Source of the DNA: Agreia sp. Leaf283
GTDB taxonomy: Bacteria; Actinomycetota; Actinomycetes; Actinomycetales; Microbacteriaceae
Direction of reading: 5' to 3'
DNA: 64,000 nucleotides
NCBI RefSeq assembly: GCF_001422485.1
Contig: NZ_LMNF01000001.1
Location: 751,900 to 815,899 of the forward strand
In this document: one piece after another, positions 41,036 through 48,058 of the stretch
Numbering within the stretch: position 1 is the stretch's first letter
Layout: each line of letters begins with the position of its first letter
Made by a program: the position numbers and the translations under genes
Notes under the pieces: model-generated
Database searches by the model: none
Seen by the model: only the letters and a program-made list of their open reading frames with translations
Told to the model about the DNA's origin: nothing

Positions 41036-41976
41036 GAGAGTCGCACCTTCGGGTTGAGGAAGCCTTGCAGAATGTCGATGACGAGGTTCACGACCACGAC
41101 GATGATGGCCGTGACCACGACGAGGCCCATGACGAGTGGAATGTCGCCCTGGTTGGTGGCGCTCACGGCGACCTGGCCGAGGCCCGGAATGGCGAAGACC
41201 TGCTCGACGATCACGGCCCCGCCGAGCAGACCGACGAACTGCACCGCGAGAACGGCGAGGGCAGGACCACCGGCGTTGCGCAGAACGTGCTTGTAGATGA
41301 CGCGATTCGCCGAGAGCCCGCGGCTGCGGAGGGTGCGCACGTAATCCTGGCGCAGGGCGTCGATGACCGATCCGCGGATCTGCTGGGTCACGCCGGCGAT
41401 GCCGCCGATGGCCAGGGCGATGACGGGAAGGGTGATCGACGACAACCAGCCCGAGGGCGAGGTCGCGAACTGCACGAAGCCCGTCGGCTTGAACCAGCCG
41501 AGGTTGATGGCGAAGACGATGACCAGACCGAGGGCGATGAGGAACCCGGGAATGGCGAAGCCGAGAACGGAGATGACCTGCACGAGCCTGTCCGGCCAGC
41601 CACGCCGGCGCGCGGCCCACACACCGAGCAGCACGGCGACGATCGCGCTGATGAGCGTCGCGCCGATCACGAGGGAGAGCGTCACGGCGACCCGAGAGGA
41701 GATGGCCTGAATGACCTCCTGGCCGGTGAACCACGATGTGCCGAAGTCGCCGACGACGGCGTGGGACACCCAGTCGACGAACTGTTCGTAGAGGGGCCGG
41801 TTGAGACCCAGCTGCTCGGTCTTCTGGGCGACGGTCTCGGCCGTCGCGGTCTGACCGAGGATGCGGCGGGCGATGTCGCCGCCGCCGACGTAGAGCAGGC
41901 CGAAGGCGATCGTCGAGATGACGACGATCAGCACCACGCCGGAGGCCAAACGCCTCAGAATGAATCTCAACACCAT
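41032..41976 (-). CDS. dppB: Opp/Dpp-type ABC transporter permease (DppB-like)
   Basis: A 314-residue permease with six helices. It starts with FILRRLASGVVLIVVISTIAF, the standard DppB N-terminus, and includes LGLNRPLYEQFVDWV, the external loop GDFGTSWFTGQEVIQAI, and the EAA loop DYVRTLRSRGLSANRVIYKHVLRN in its usual place. AAAGGA precedes ATG 41976. Its partner is the permease half of the fused gene downstream, which it overlaps by 4 bp. A strong hairpin lies just upstream, between it and the binding-protein gene. Confidence 0.93.
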   Translation of the reverse strand: MVLRFILRRLASGVVLIVVISTIAFGLLYVGGGDIARRILGQTATAETVAQKTEQLGLNRPLYEQFVDWVSHAVVGDFGTSWFTGQEVIQAISSRVAVTLSLVIGATLISAIVAVLLGVWAARRRGWPDRLVQVISVLGFAIPGFLIALGLVIVFAINLGWFKPTGFVQFATSPSGWLSSITLPVIALAIGGIAGVTQQIRGSVIDALRQDYVRTLRSRGLSANRVIYKHVLRNAGGPALAVLAVQFVGLLGGAVIVEQVFAIPGLGQVAVSATNQGDIPLVMGLVVVTAIIVVVVNLVIDILQGFLNPKVRLS

Positions 41977-42018
41977 TGTTCCTTTACGGGAATGAGAGGG
42001 ATGAAGCTGCGCTGAAGG

Positions 42019-42059
42019 CCGGCCGGCGCCGACAACCAAGGGTTGCCGGCGCCGGCCGG
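42019..42059 (-). terminator. Strong hairpin between binding-protein and permease genes
   Basis: CCGGCCGGCGCCGACAACC, 3-bp loop, GGTTGCCGGCGCCGGCCGG: 18 of 19 positions pair. It begins 11 bp after the dppA stop on the minus-strand transcript. There is no T-run, and the operon clearly continues, so a partial terminator or a 3'-end stabiliser that raises binding-protein levels over the permeases is likely. Confidence 0.7.
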
Positions 42060-42070
42060 GCACCGAGGGC

Positions 42071-43588
42071 CTAGGCCTTCGGCGTGATGTTCCAGAGGTA
42101 GGGCACCGCGTTGCCGGGCTGCATCACGACCGAGGTGTTCGCGTCGGTCACGTAGGTCGACTGCGGGCGGTACCACGGTGCGAACCAGGCGTTGTCGACC
42201 AGGTACTTGTTGAGGTCAGCGGCCGCCTTGTCGGCTTCTTCCTGGGTTCCGTTCTGCACGGTGGCGATGTAGCCATTCACCGTGTCGTCGGTGGTGTGGT
42301 ACGGGTTGAAGGTCGCCGTGGGGGAGATCAGGAACTGGATCAGCTCCCAGTCGCCACCCTGCTGGAGCGGGATGTAGACCACGGGGTACTTCGGGGTGAG
42401 CACGTCGGCGATGAAGTTGTTGCCGGGCTCGCCGTATTCGACGGTGATGCCGACGTCGGCGAGCTGCTGCTGGATCAGCGTGAACGTGGCCGATCCGAGG
42501 AGGGGCGTGCTCGGCATCTGGATGGTGACGCCGTCGGCGTAGCCTGCCTCGGCCAGGAGCTCCTTGGCCTTGGCGGGGTCGTAGTCGTAGGCCGAGTCGA
42601 GGCTCTTGTCGTAGGCGGCGGAACGCTCGGGGAACACCTGGGTGGTCGGGGTGCCGAAGCCGCTCTCGACCGTCTTCAGCATCGCGTCCTTGTCGAACGC
42701 GTAGTTGATGGCCTGGCGCACCTTGACGTTGGCGAGTGCCGGGTCGACGGTTCCGTCGCGGTCCATCAGGGTGAGACCGGCCCAGTTGAGCTCGAGCGGG
42801 TTCGCCGTGAAGCCGGAGGCCTCCATCTGCGCGACGTCGTTGTTGTTGAGGGTGTTCGCCGCATTGACCTGTCCGCCCTTGACCGCGTTGAGCAGAGCGG
42901 TCGGGTCGCCGTACACGTTCATCACGATCTTGTCGTAGTGCTGGTTCTCGGCGTTCCAGTAGTCGGGGTTCTTATTGAACACGTAGGAGGTTCCGATGAC
43001 GGTCGCCGCCGTGTCGAGCGTGTAGGGGCCGCTGCCGACCGGCACGGTCTGGATGTCGGACGACTCGAAGGCACTCGGCGCCTCGACGAGGCCCGCGTTC
43101 TGCGAGAGGTAGGTGAGGAGCGCCGGGTTGGCGGCCTTGAGGGTGATCGTGACGGTCGTGGCGTCGGTGGCGACCGCATCCGTCATGTCGACGAGGTACG
43201 AGGCGTTGGGGCCGGCGCCGTCGCGGAAGCGGACCAGGTTCTGGGCCACGGCCTCGGCGTCGAGGGCGGTGCCGTCGGTGAACTTCACATCGTCGCGCAG
43301 CGTGAGCGTGAGCTGCGTCTTGTCGTCGTTGTACTCCCACTTGGTGGCGAGCCCGGGCTGAAGCTCGCCCTCGGGGTCGGCGGTGAGGAGGGTGTCGTAG
43401 ACGGCCTGCATGTAGGGCGACTCGTTCGCCCAGTTCGACTGCGCTGCAGCGAACGTGGTCGGCTGAACGATCTGACCGAGGGTCAGCGTGCCTCCCGCAT
43501 CTTCGCTACCACCGGATGAAGCGGAGCAGCCGGTCAGGCCCAGTGCGACGACGGCAGCGACCGCCGCCAATCTCTTCCATCGGAACAT
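42071..43588 (-). CDS. Family-5 ABC substrate-binding lipoprotein
   Basis: A 505-residue extracellular solute-binding protein of the DppA/OppA family (SBP_bac_5). Signal peptide and lipobox VALGLTGC place Cys at about residue 21. The fold shows TLTLRDDVKFTDGTALDAEA (about 100), VKVRQAINYAFDKDAML (about 275) and YDYDPAKAKELLAEAGYADG (about 340), all standard. It hands ligand to the permeases downstream. ATG 43588 has GAAAGAGA in front; the upstream in-frame codons to 43621 are probably leader. The glycosidase genes that follow suggest an oligosaccharide ligand, although peptide binding cannot be ruled out. Confidence 0.92.
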   Translation of the reverse strand: MFRWKRLAAVAAVVALGLTGCSASSGGSEDAGGTLTLGQIVQPTTFAAAQSNWANESPYMQAVYDTLLTADPEGELQPGLATKWEYNDDKTQLTLTLRDDVKFTDGTALDAEAVAQNLVRFRDGAGPNASYLVDMTDAVATDATTVTITLKAANPALLTYLSQNAGLVEAPSAFESSDIQTVPVGSGPYTLDTAATVIGTSYVFNKNPDYWNAENQHYDKIVMNVYGDPTALLNAVKGGQVNAANTLNNNDVAQMEASGFTANPLELNWAGLTLMDRDGTVDPALANVKVRQAINYAFDKDAMLKTVESGFGTPTTQVFPERSAAYDKSLDSAYDYDPAKAKELLAEAGYADGVTIQMPSTPLLGSATFTLIQQQLADVGITVEYGEPGNNFIADVLTPKYPVVYIPLQQGGDWELIQFLISPTATFNPYHTTDDTVNGYIATVQNGTQEEADKAAADLNKYLVDNAWFAPWYRPQSTYVTDANTSVVMQPGNAVPYLWNITPKA

Positions 43589-43649
43589 CGTTGTCTCTTT
43601 CGGGTGCATGTAGACCCCCATTGGGCTACGTCTGGGGCGACGCTAACAC

Positions 43650-43676
43650 GAAAAGCGAGCGACCACTAGGTTTTGA
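43650..43676. promoter_or_regulatory. Candidate TetR operator between the ABC/GH operon and tetR
   Basis: GAAAAGC (43650-43656), 12 bp, GGTTTTG (43669-43675). The stretch AGCGACCACTAGGTTTTGA (43658-43676) matches AGCGGCTACTCGGTTTTGA at 46177-46195 at 16 of 19 positions. The left arm is less perfect than at the other two sites. It lies 61 bp from the operon start and 34 bp from tetR. Confidence 0.75.
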
Positions 43677-43710
43677 CCGAATCGTTATTTTCGCCGGTAG
43701 AGTCGCCCCC

Positions 43711-44316
43711 ATGACTGTTACCGGAAAGCCCCGCGGCACGTACGCGAAGACCGCTGCCCGGCGACGAGAGATTCTCGAGGCCGGCATCGAGGTCTTCTCA
43801 TCGAACGGCTTCCGCAGCGGCTCGATCCGCGAGATCGCCGAACGGGTCGGTATGAGCCAGGCCGGCCTGCTGCACCACTTCTCGAACAAGAACGAGCTGC
43901 TGGCCGGCGTGCTCGAGTTGCGCGACGACCAGTCGCGCACACTGACGAACATGGACAACCCCGACGGTCTCGAGCAGATTCGTGGCCTTGTGTCCCTTGT
44001 CGAATACAACGCCAGCGTTCCCGGCCTTGTCGAACTGCACTGCATTCTGTCCGCCGAGGCCACGTCGGCCGACCATCCCGCCCACAAGTACTTCATCAAT
44101 CGATACAAATGGGTCGTCGGATTCACGACCGCGGCCTTCGAGAACATGAGACACGAGGGTCGGCTCGAGGTCGGCGTCGACCCGGCCAGCGCCGCGCGAT
44201 CTCTGGTCGCCCTGATGGACGGCTTGCAAGTTCAATGGCTCCTCGACAAGGACTCGATCGACATGGCCGACGAGACCCGGCGCTACGTGCAGTCGCTGCT
44301 CACCGTTCCGCTCTAG
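43711..44316 (+). CDS. TetR-family regulator of the glycan island
   Basis: A 201-residue TetR protein. The DNA-binding part (residues 8-60) is clear: AARRREILEAGIEVFSSNGF, then IREIAERVGMSQAGLLHHFSNK. The C-terminal domain (LVSLVEYNASVPGLVELHCIL, ADETRRYVQSLL) belongs to the type common beside actinobacterial glycosidase genes. It is divergent from the eight-gene operon with a shared palindrome in the gap, and two more copies of the palindrome precede the rhamnosidase and nucleoside-hydrolase-like genes. It should therefore repress all three units until an oligosaccharide or sugar inducer binds. Its end overlaps the end of the convergent AKR gene by 4 bp. Confidence 0.92.
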   Translation: MTVTGKPRGTYAKTAARRREILEAGIEVFSSNGFRSGSIREIAERVGMSQAGLLHHFSNKNELLAGVLELRDDQSRTLTNMDNPDGLEQIRGLVSLVEYNASVPGLVELHCILSAEATSADHPAHKYFINRYKWVVGFTTAAFENMRHEGRLEVGVDPASAARSLVALMDGLQVQWLLDKDSIDMADETRRYVQSLLTVPL

Positions 44317-45173
44317 CCGGCGCTCGCGCGGATCTGGTCGCCGAGTCGGACCGCCTGCTCCGAGGTGAGCTGGATCTCGCTCGCAGCGGCGGATGAGCGG
44401 ATGCTCTCCTCGCGAGTGGCCCCCGTGATCGGAATCACGGTCGCTCCCTGCACGAGCATCCACGCGAGAACGAGCTGCTGCGGCGACGCGCCCTGTTCAG
44501 CCGCGAGCGCCGTGACGAAGTCGTTCGCCGAGAATTTCTGCCAGTCACGAACGACGCCCAGAGGCGAATATGCCAGATACGGCATACCGATCTTCGTGAC
44601 ATACGAGAGCACCGCCCACGAGTCGTGCAGCGCAAGGTCGAGCCGATTCTCGACCGCATCGATCGCGGTGACCGACTGCGCGCGTCTGAGCTCGTCTCGG
44701 CTCACGTTCGACACCCCGACCCGCTTCACGAGGCCCTGCTCCCGCAGAGTCGCGAGCGCTCCGACGCTCTCCTCCAGGGGAACGTCGGGATCGGGCTTGT
44801 GAAGCAGGTACAGGTCGATGGCGTCGACGCCCAGCGCCGCGAGGCTGCCCCGGCAATCGGCTGCGATCGCCTCGGGACGCCCATCGATCGGGAACCTGTC
44901 GCCGTCGCGGTAGTGGCCGCCCTTCGAGATCACGGTCACCGAGCCGTCGCGCATCGATGAGCCGAGGGCGCGCGCGACGAGCCGTTCGTTGTGATGCCTC
45001 TCGTCGGCCGTCGAGTAGGCGAGGGCGGTGTCGATGAGCGTGCACCCGGCATCCACGGCGACGCGCAGCAACTGCTCGCGCCGCGCGTCGTCGAGCTGCT
45101 CCGCGAACGTGAGACCGGCTCCGCCGAACGCGATCGACGACACCGCCAGGTCGCCGAGCATGCGACTCCTCAT
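44313..45173 (-). CDS. Aldo/keto reductase
   Basis: A 286-residue AKR. Asp and Tyr are in TLIDTALAYSTADERHHNERL (about 48-53), Lys in VISKGGHY (about 84), His in LYLLHKPDPDVP (about 125); the NADP-binding end is PITGATREESIRSSAAAS. Relatives include pyridoxal, L-fucose/galactose and D-threo-aldose dehydrogenases. It is co-transcribed with the nucleoside-hydrolase-like gene (ATGA overlap) under the TetR-type operator, so a sugar released by the glycosidases, such as an aldose oxidised to a lactone, is a reasonable substrate; this is inference. Confidence 0.9.
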   Translation of the reverse strand: MRSRMLGDLAVSSIAFGGAGLTFAEQLDDARREQLLRVAVDAGCTLIDTALAYSTADERHHNERLVARALGSSMRDGSVTVISKGGHYRDGDRFPIDGRPEAIAADCRGSLAALGVDAIDLYLLHKPDPDVPLEESVGALATLREQGLVKRVGVSNVSRDELRRAQSVTAIDAVENRLDLALHDSWAVLSYVTKIGMPYLAYSPLGVVRDWQKFSANDFVTALAAEQGASPQQLVLAWMLVQGATVIPITGATREESIRSSAAASEIQLTSEQAVRLGDQIRASAG

Positions 45174-46153
45174 CGCTCTGTCGCGGCGAACAGGTCGAGC
45201 TTGGCGAACAGGTCGTCGAACATGAGCCGCACGTCGAGCCGGGTGTAGACGCGCATGTCGCGCACCCCCGCAGCCTCGATGTAGCCGCCCTCGTCGTCGA
45301 ACGAGGGCGTGGGCCGCACGACGTAGTCGCTCGATGACGGATCGGCCTCGAACGCCGACTGCAGCGCCGTGAGCAGAACGAGCGGGCTGTCGCCGCAGAT
45401 ATAGGTCTCACCCAGCAGGATGCCCTGCCGGCCCGCCATCGTCGACACCCGGGTGATCGCACGCTCGAGATGCTCGCCCAGCGACCCCGCCTGCCCGATT
45501 CGCGTGATGAGCTCGGCGGTCGAGAGCAGCGTCTGCCGGTAGGCGTTGCGCGGGATCTGCCAGATGGGAATGCCGGAATCGCCGAACACCACCTGGCCGG
45601 CGATCAGGTCGATATTGAGGTTGTACTCGGGGCCGACCGAGCCGGGAGGCGCAACGGCGAGACCGCGGTGCTCGGGCCCGCCGATCCACACCAGGGTGAG
45701 GCGGTCGGCGATGCGGGGCTCCAGCAGCCAGGCACTGGCCAGCTCGGTGAGCCCCGCCCCGAACGCGAGATACAGCGGCAGGTCGGTGTCGTCGCGCATC
45801 GCCTCGGCGATGATCGCGTCGGTCGCCGCAGACCGGATGGGCGTTGCCCGATCGGCCAGGCCGACGTTCGAGCCGGCCACCACCGGAACGTGGCCGTCGA
45901 GGCCGAGCCGCGTCACGACATCCAGAGCCTCTCGAGCGGCGTTGTCGGCCGTGACCTCGCTGGGGTCGAACGGGTCGCCGGGGCGCAGGTGCGAGCCGAT
46001 GACGGCGCGGATGTCGACGGAGGGCGAGAGCAGGTGGTGGGCGAGTTGCAGAAGACCGTCGGGATCACCGGAGAAGTCGTTGTCGATGATCACGCGGGCG
46101 CGGGCGGGAACGAGATCGCGGAGTCGGGCGAGTGAGGCTGGCATCAGTGGCAT
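45170..46153 (-). CDS. Nucleoside-hydrolase-fold protein with an altered metal motif
   Basis: A 327-residue protein of the inosine/uridine-preferring nucleoside hydrolase superfamily. The N-terminal calcium motif, normally DXDXXXDD, reads DNDFSGDPDGLLQLAHHLL, so the Asp pair is split by a Pro. Other family blocks are VPVVAGSNVGL, LTLVWIGGPEHRG, EYNLNIDLIAGQVVF and ICGDSPLVLLTALQ (late Asp). The fold cleaves N- or O-ribosides. Control by the glycan-island operator suggests action on a plant-derived glycoside rather than on nucleosides. ATG 46153 is chosen; ATG 46144 is possible, and a TTG at 46177 would lie in the operator. Confidence 0.82.
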   Translation of the reverse strand: MPLMPASLARLRDLVPARARVIIDNDFSGDPDGLLQLAHHLLSPSVDIRAVIGSHLRPGDPFDPSEVTADNAAREALDVVTRLGLDGHVPVVAGSNVGLADRATPIRSAATDAIIAEAMRDDTDLPLYLAFGAGLTELASAWLLEPRIADRLTLVWIGGPEHRGLAVAPPGSVGPEYNLNIDLIAGQVVFGDSGIPIWQIPRNAYRQTLLSTAELITRIGQAGSLGEHLERAITRVSTMAGRQGILLGETYICGDSPLVLLTALQSAFEADPSSSDYVVRPTPSFDDEGGYIEAAGVRDMRVYTRLDVRLMFDDLFAKLDLFAATER

Positions 46154-46168
46154 CCTAGGCGTCGTGGG

Positions 46169-46194
46169 CAAAACCAAGCGGCTACTCGGTTTTG
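46169..46194. promoter_or_regulatory. Candidate TetR operator upstream of the nucleoside-hydrolase-like gene
   Basis: The best copy of the operator: CAAAACC (46169-46175), 12-bp spacer, GGTTTTG (46188-46194), a perfect 7-bp inverted repeat. The spacer contains AGCGGCTACT. It ends 16 bp before the start codon on the minus strand. Confidence 0.8.
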
Positions 46195-46227
46195 AAGAAT
46201 TCTAGCTCTGCACTATGCGTTCCCCGA

Positions 46228-46282
46228 CTGCGCCGGTCGAGTAGTCGTCGCGAGGCACGAGCACGGCGTATCGAGACCACCT
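46228..46282. repeat. Half copy of the GGTCGAGTAGC/TATCGAGACC repeat
   Basis: CTGCGCCGGTCGAGTAG followed after about 20 bp by GGCGTATCGAGACCACCT; same family as 18143-18238 and 27041-27082. It touches the stop of the AAA ATPase gene and separates it from the nucleoside-hydrolase control region. Confidence 0.8.
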
Positions 46283-47000
46283 AGACGTGCCTCAGAAACC
46301 GGCCCGGGGCATCCAGAAACAGCGTCAGGTTGCGCACCAGGTCGAGGTCGGCCCATTCCGATCGACGCAGGCCCCACTCCCCCACCTCCTGGATGTCGGC
46401 GCCCGGAAAAGCGGCGAGCACCGGTGAGTGTGTCGACAGGATGACCTGCGAGTCTCCCGTGGCGACGAGGTCTTTGAGGATGCCGATCAACGACAGGCAG
46501 CCGGTGAACGAGAGCGCCGACTCCGGCTCGTCGAGCACCCACAGGCCCGGCCCCCTGAACCGGTCGACGACCAGCTCGAGGAAGGACTCCCCGTGCGACA
46601 GCTCGTGGAAGCGCGGTTCGGCGCGAGCGCCCGGATTCTGCTCGAGGTACGTATAGAAGCCGTGCATCGTCTCGGCGCGCAGGAAGTAGCCGCGCTTCGA
46701 CGCCCCCGCGTTGCGCACGAGCTGCAGATGCCGCCACAGGCCGGACTCGGTCGACCGGGTCGAGTGCATGGCGTTCACGGAGCCGCCCTCAGGCGAGAGC
46801 CCATAGGCCTGGGCGATCGCCTCGACGAGGGTCGACTTGCCGGAGCCGTTCTCGCCCACGAACACCGTGACAGGCGCGAAGTCGATTCCCTCGTCGAGCA
46901 GGTGGATGACGGGCGCGAGCGTCGCGGGCCACGCGCCGCGGGGCATCGGTTCGAGTGGATGCTCGTGGGCACGACGCAGAGGAAAACTCTCGAATGCCAT
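46281..47000 (-). CDS. AAA-family ATPase (ABC/SMC-like, OLD-type small ATPase)
   Basis: A 239-residue stand-alone ATPase. Walker A FVGENGSGKST is near residue 47, an ABC-like signature LSHGESFLEL near 140, Walker B GLWVLDEPESALS near 163, and a switch segment VILSTHSPVLAAFPGADI near 195. Such single-domain predicted ATPases (AAA_21/AAA_15 type) occur across bacteria with no settled role; some are halves of defence systems, but no nuclease or toxin partner is adjacent. ATG 47000 is chosen over TTG 47027. Its end runs into a dispersed repeat. Confidence 0.85.
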   Translation of the reverse strand: MAFESFPLRRAHEHPLEPMPRGAWPATLAPVIHLLDEGIDFAPVTVFVGENGSGKSTLVEAIAQAYGLSPEGGSVNAMHSTRSTESGLWRHLQLVRNAGASKRGYFLRAETMHGFYTYLEQNPGARAEPRFHELSHGESFLELVVDRFRGPGLWVLDEPESALSFTGCLSLIGILKDLVATGDSQVILSTHSPVLAAFPGADIQEVGEWGLRRSEWADLDLVRNLTLFLDAPGRFLRHV

Positions 47001-47105
47001 GGGTCCATTCTGCCCAGCGTTTTGCAAGCGCAGTCATAGCGACGTCGAAGGTGGCGTGAATAGCGTCGGGCCGTTCGATCTGTGCACTGCCGAGGAGACC
47101 CGCCG

Positions 47106-47978
47106 ATGAGAGCCGACAAGACCCTGTTCACCGGACTCGTCAAGAAGGACCGCCGCGCGCTGGCCCGCGAACTCGCGCGGCTCGAACGCGAGGAGGCCGC
47201 CCGCAGGCGGAGGCACAGACGCATCGCCTGGAGGACGGGCCTGGCGGTGGTCGGAGTCGCCGTGCTCTCGGTCGGAACGGTCACCATCGTGTCCGCCCTC
47301 CAGCCGACCCCCGTGCTCGGGCCGATGAACATGGCGAGCGACGGCATCCTGTTCTCGGGCGACGGCAGCACCGTCACCGCGGCGACCGCGGCGGGGCTGG
47401 AGTCGGACGCGACGCCCGTGGCCAGCACGCTCGACACGAGCGACAAGCTTCTGCACGTGGTGGTCTACGCCGACTACGGAAGCGCCGATTCCGCGCTGTT
47501 CGAGACCACCAACGGCAGCGCCCTGCTGTCATGGGTCACGTCGGGCTATGCGACGCTCGAGCTTCACCCCGTGGCCCTCGACGACTCGGTGAACCAGAAC
47601 TACTCGAAGCGCGCGGCGAACGCGGTGGCCTGCGTCGCCGATGCGTCACCCGATGCCGTTCCGGCCGTGAACACGGCCCTGGCCACCGCGCAGTCCACGG
47701 CGGGGGCGTCGGGCCTCGCCGATGACGCCCTCGTCACTCTCGTGCAGACCGCCGGCGTGACCGACGCCGCGGTCGCCGACTGCATCACGTCGGGCACCTT
47801 TGACGACTGGGTCGTGGATGCGACGGGCAGGGCCCAAGCATCGGTTCCGAACTCAGACGTGGCGGCCCTCGACACCGCGCCGCTCGTCGTGGTGAACGGA
47901 ACCGCCTACACCGGGGCACTCGACGACGCGAGCGCCTTCGAGTCGTTCGTGCAGAACGTGTACGCGCCGAGCGAGTAG
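47106..47978 (+). CDS. Membrane-anchored DsbA/thioredoxin-like protein lacking CXXC
   Basis: A 290-residue protein: basic cytoplasmic N-terminus with a charged helix (RRALARELARLEREEAARRRR), one transmembrane helix at about 43-62 (GLAVVGVAVLSVGTVTIVSAL), and an outer thioredoxin-fold domain of the DsbA-like type seen in actinobacteria. The strand that should lead to the active site reads LLHVVVYADYGSADSALFE where family members have YXDYXCPXC, so both redox cysteines are absent. Two other cysteines remain (AVACVAD and VADCITSG). It ends with the cis-Pro region APLVVVNGTAYTGAL. It is probably a scaffold or binding protein rather than an oxidoreductase. ATG 47106 has GAGGAG 8 bases upstream. 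Confidence 0.75.
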   Translation: MRADKTLFTGLVKKDRRALARELARLEREEAARRRRHRRIAWRTGLAVVGVAVLSVGTVTIVSALQPTPVLGPMNMASDGILFSGDGSTVTAATAAGLESDATPVASTLDTSDKLLHVVVYADYGSADSALFETTNGSALLSWVTSGYATLELHPVALDDSVNQNYSKRAANAVACVADASPDAVPAVNTALATAQSTAGASGLADDALVTLVQTAGVTDAAVADCITSGTFDDWVVDATGRAQASVPNSDVAALDTAPLVVVNGTAYTGALDDASAFESFVQNVYAPSE

Positions 47979-47983
47979 GCAAG

Positions 47984-48047
47984 TCCGCGCCCGCTTGGTG
48001 CATCCGCGCCCCGTCGAGCGGCGGCGGACGCACCAAAAGGGCGCGGA
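47984..48047. terminator. Inverted repeat between convergent genes, possible bidirectional terminator
   Basis: TCCGCGCCC (47984-47992) with TTGGTGC (47995-48001) pairs with GCACCAA (48030-48036) and GGGCGCGGA (48039-48047). It lies between the stop of the DsbA-like gene and the convergent stop of rocD. Confidence 0.6.
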
Positions 48048-48058
48048 TAGCCAGAGGG

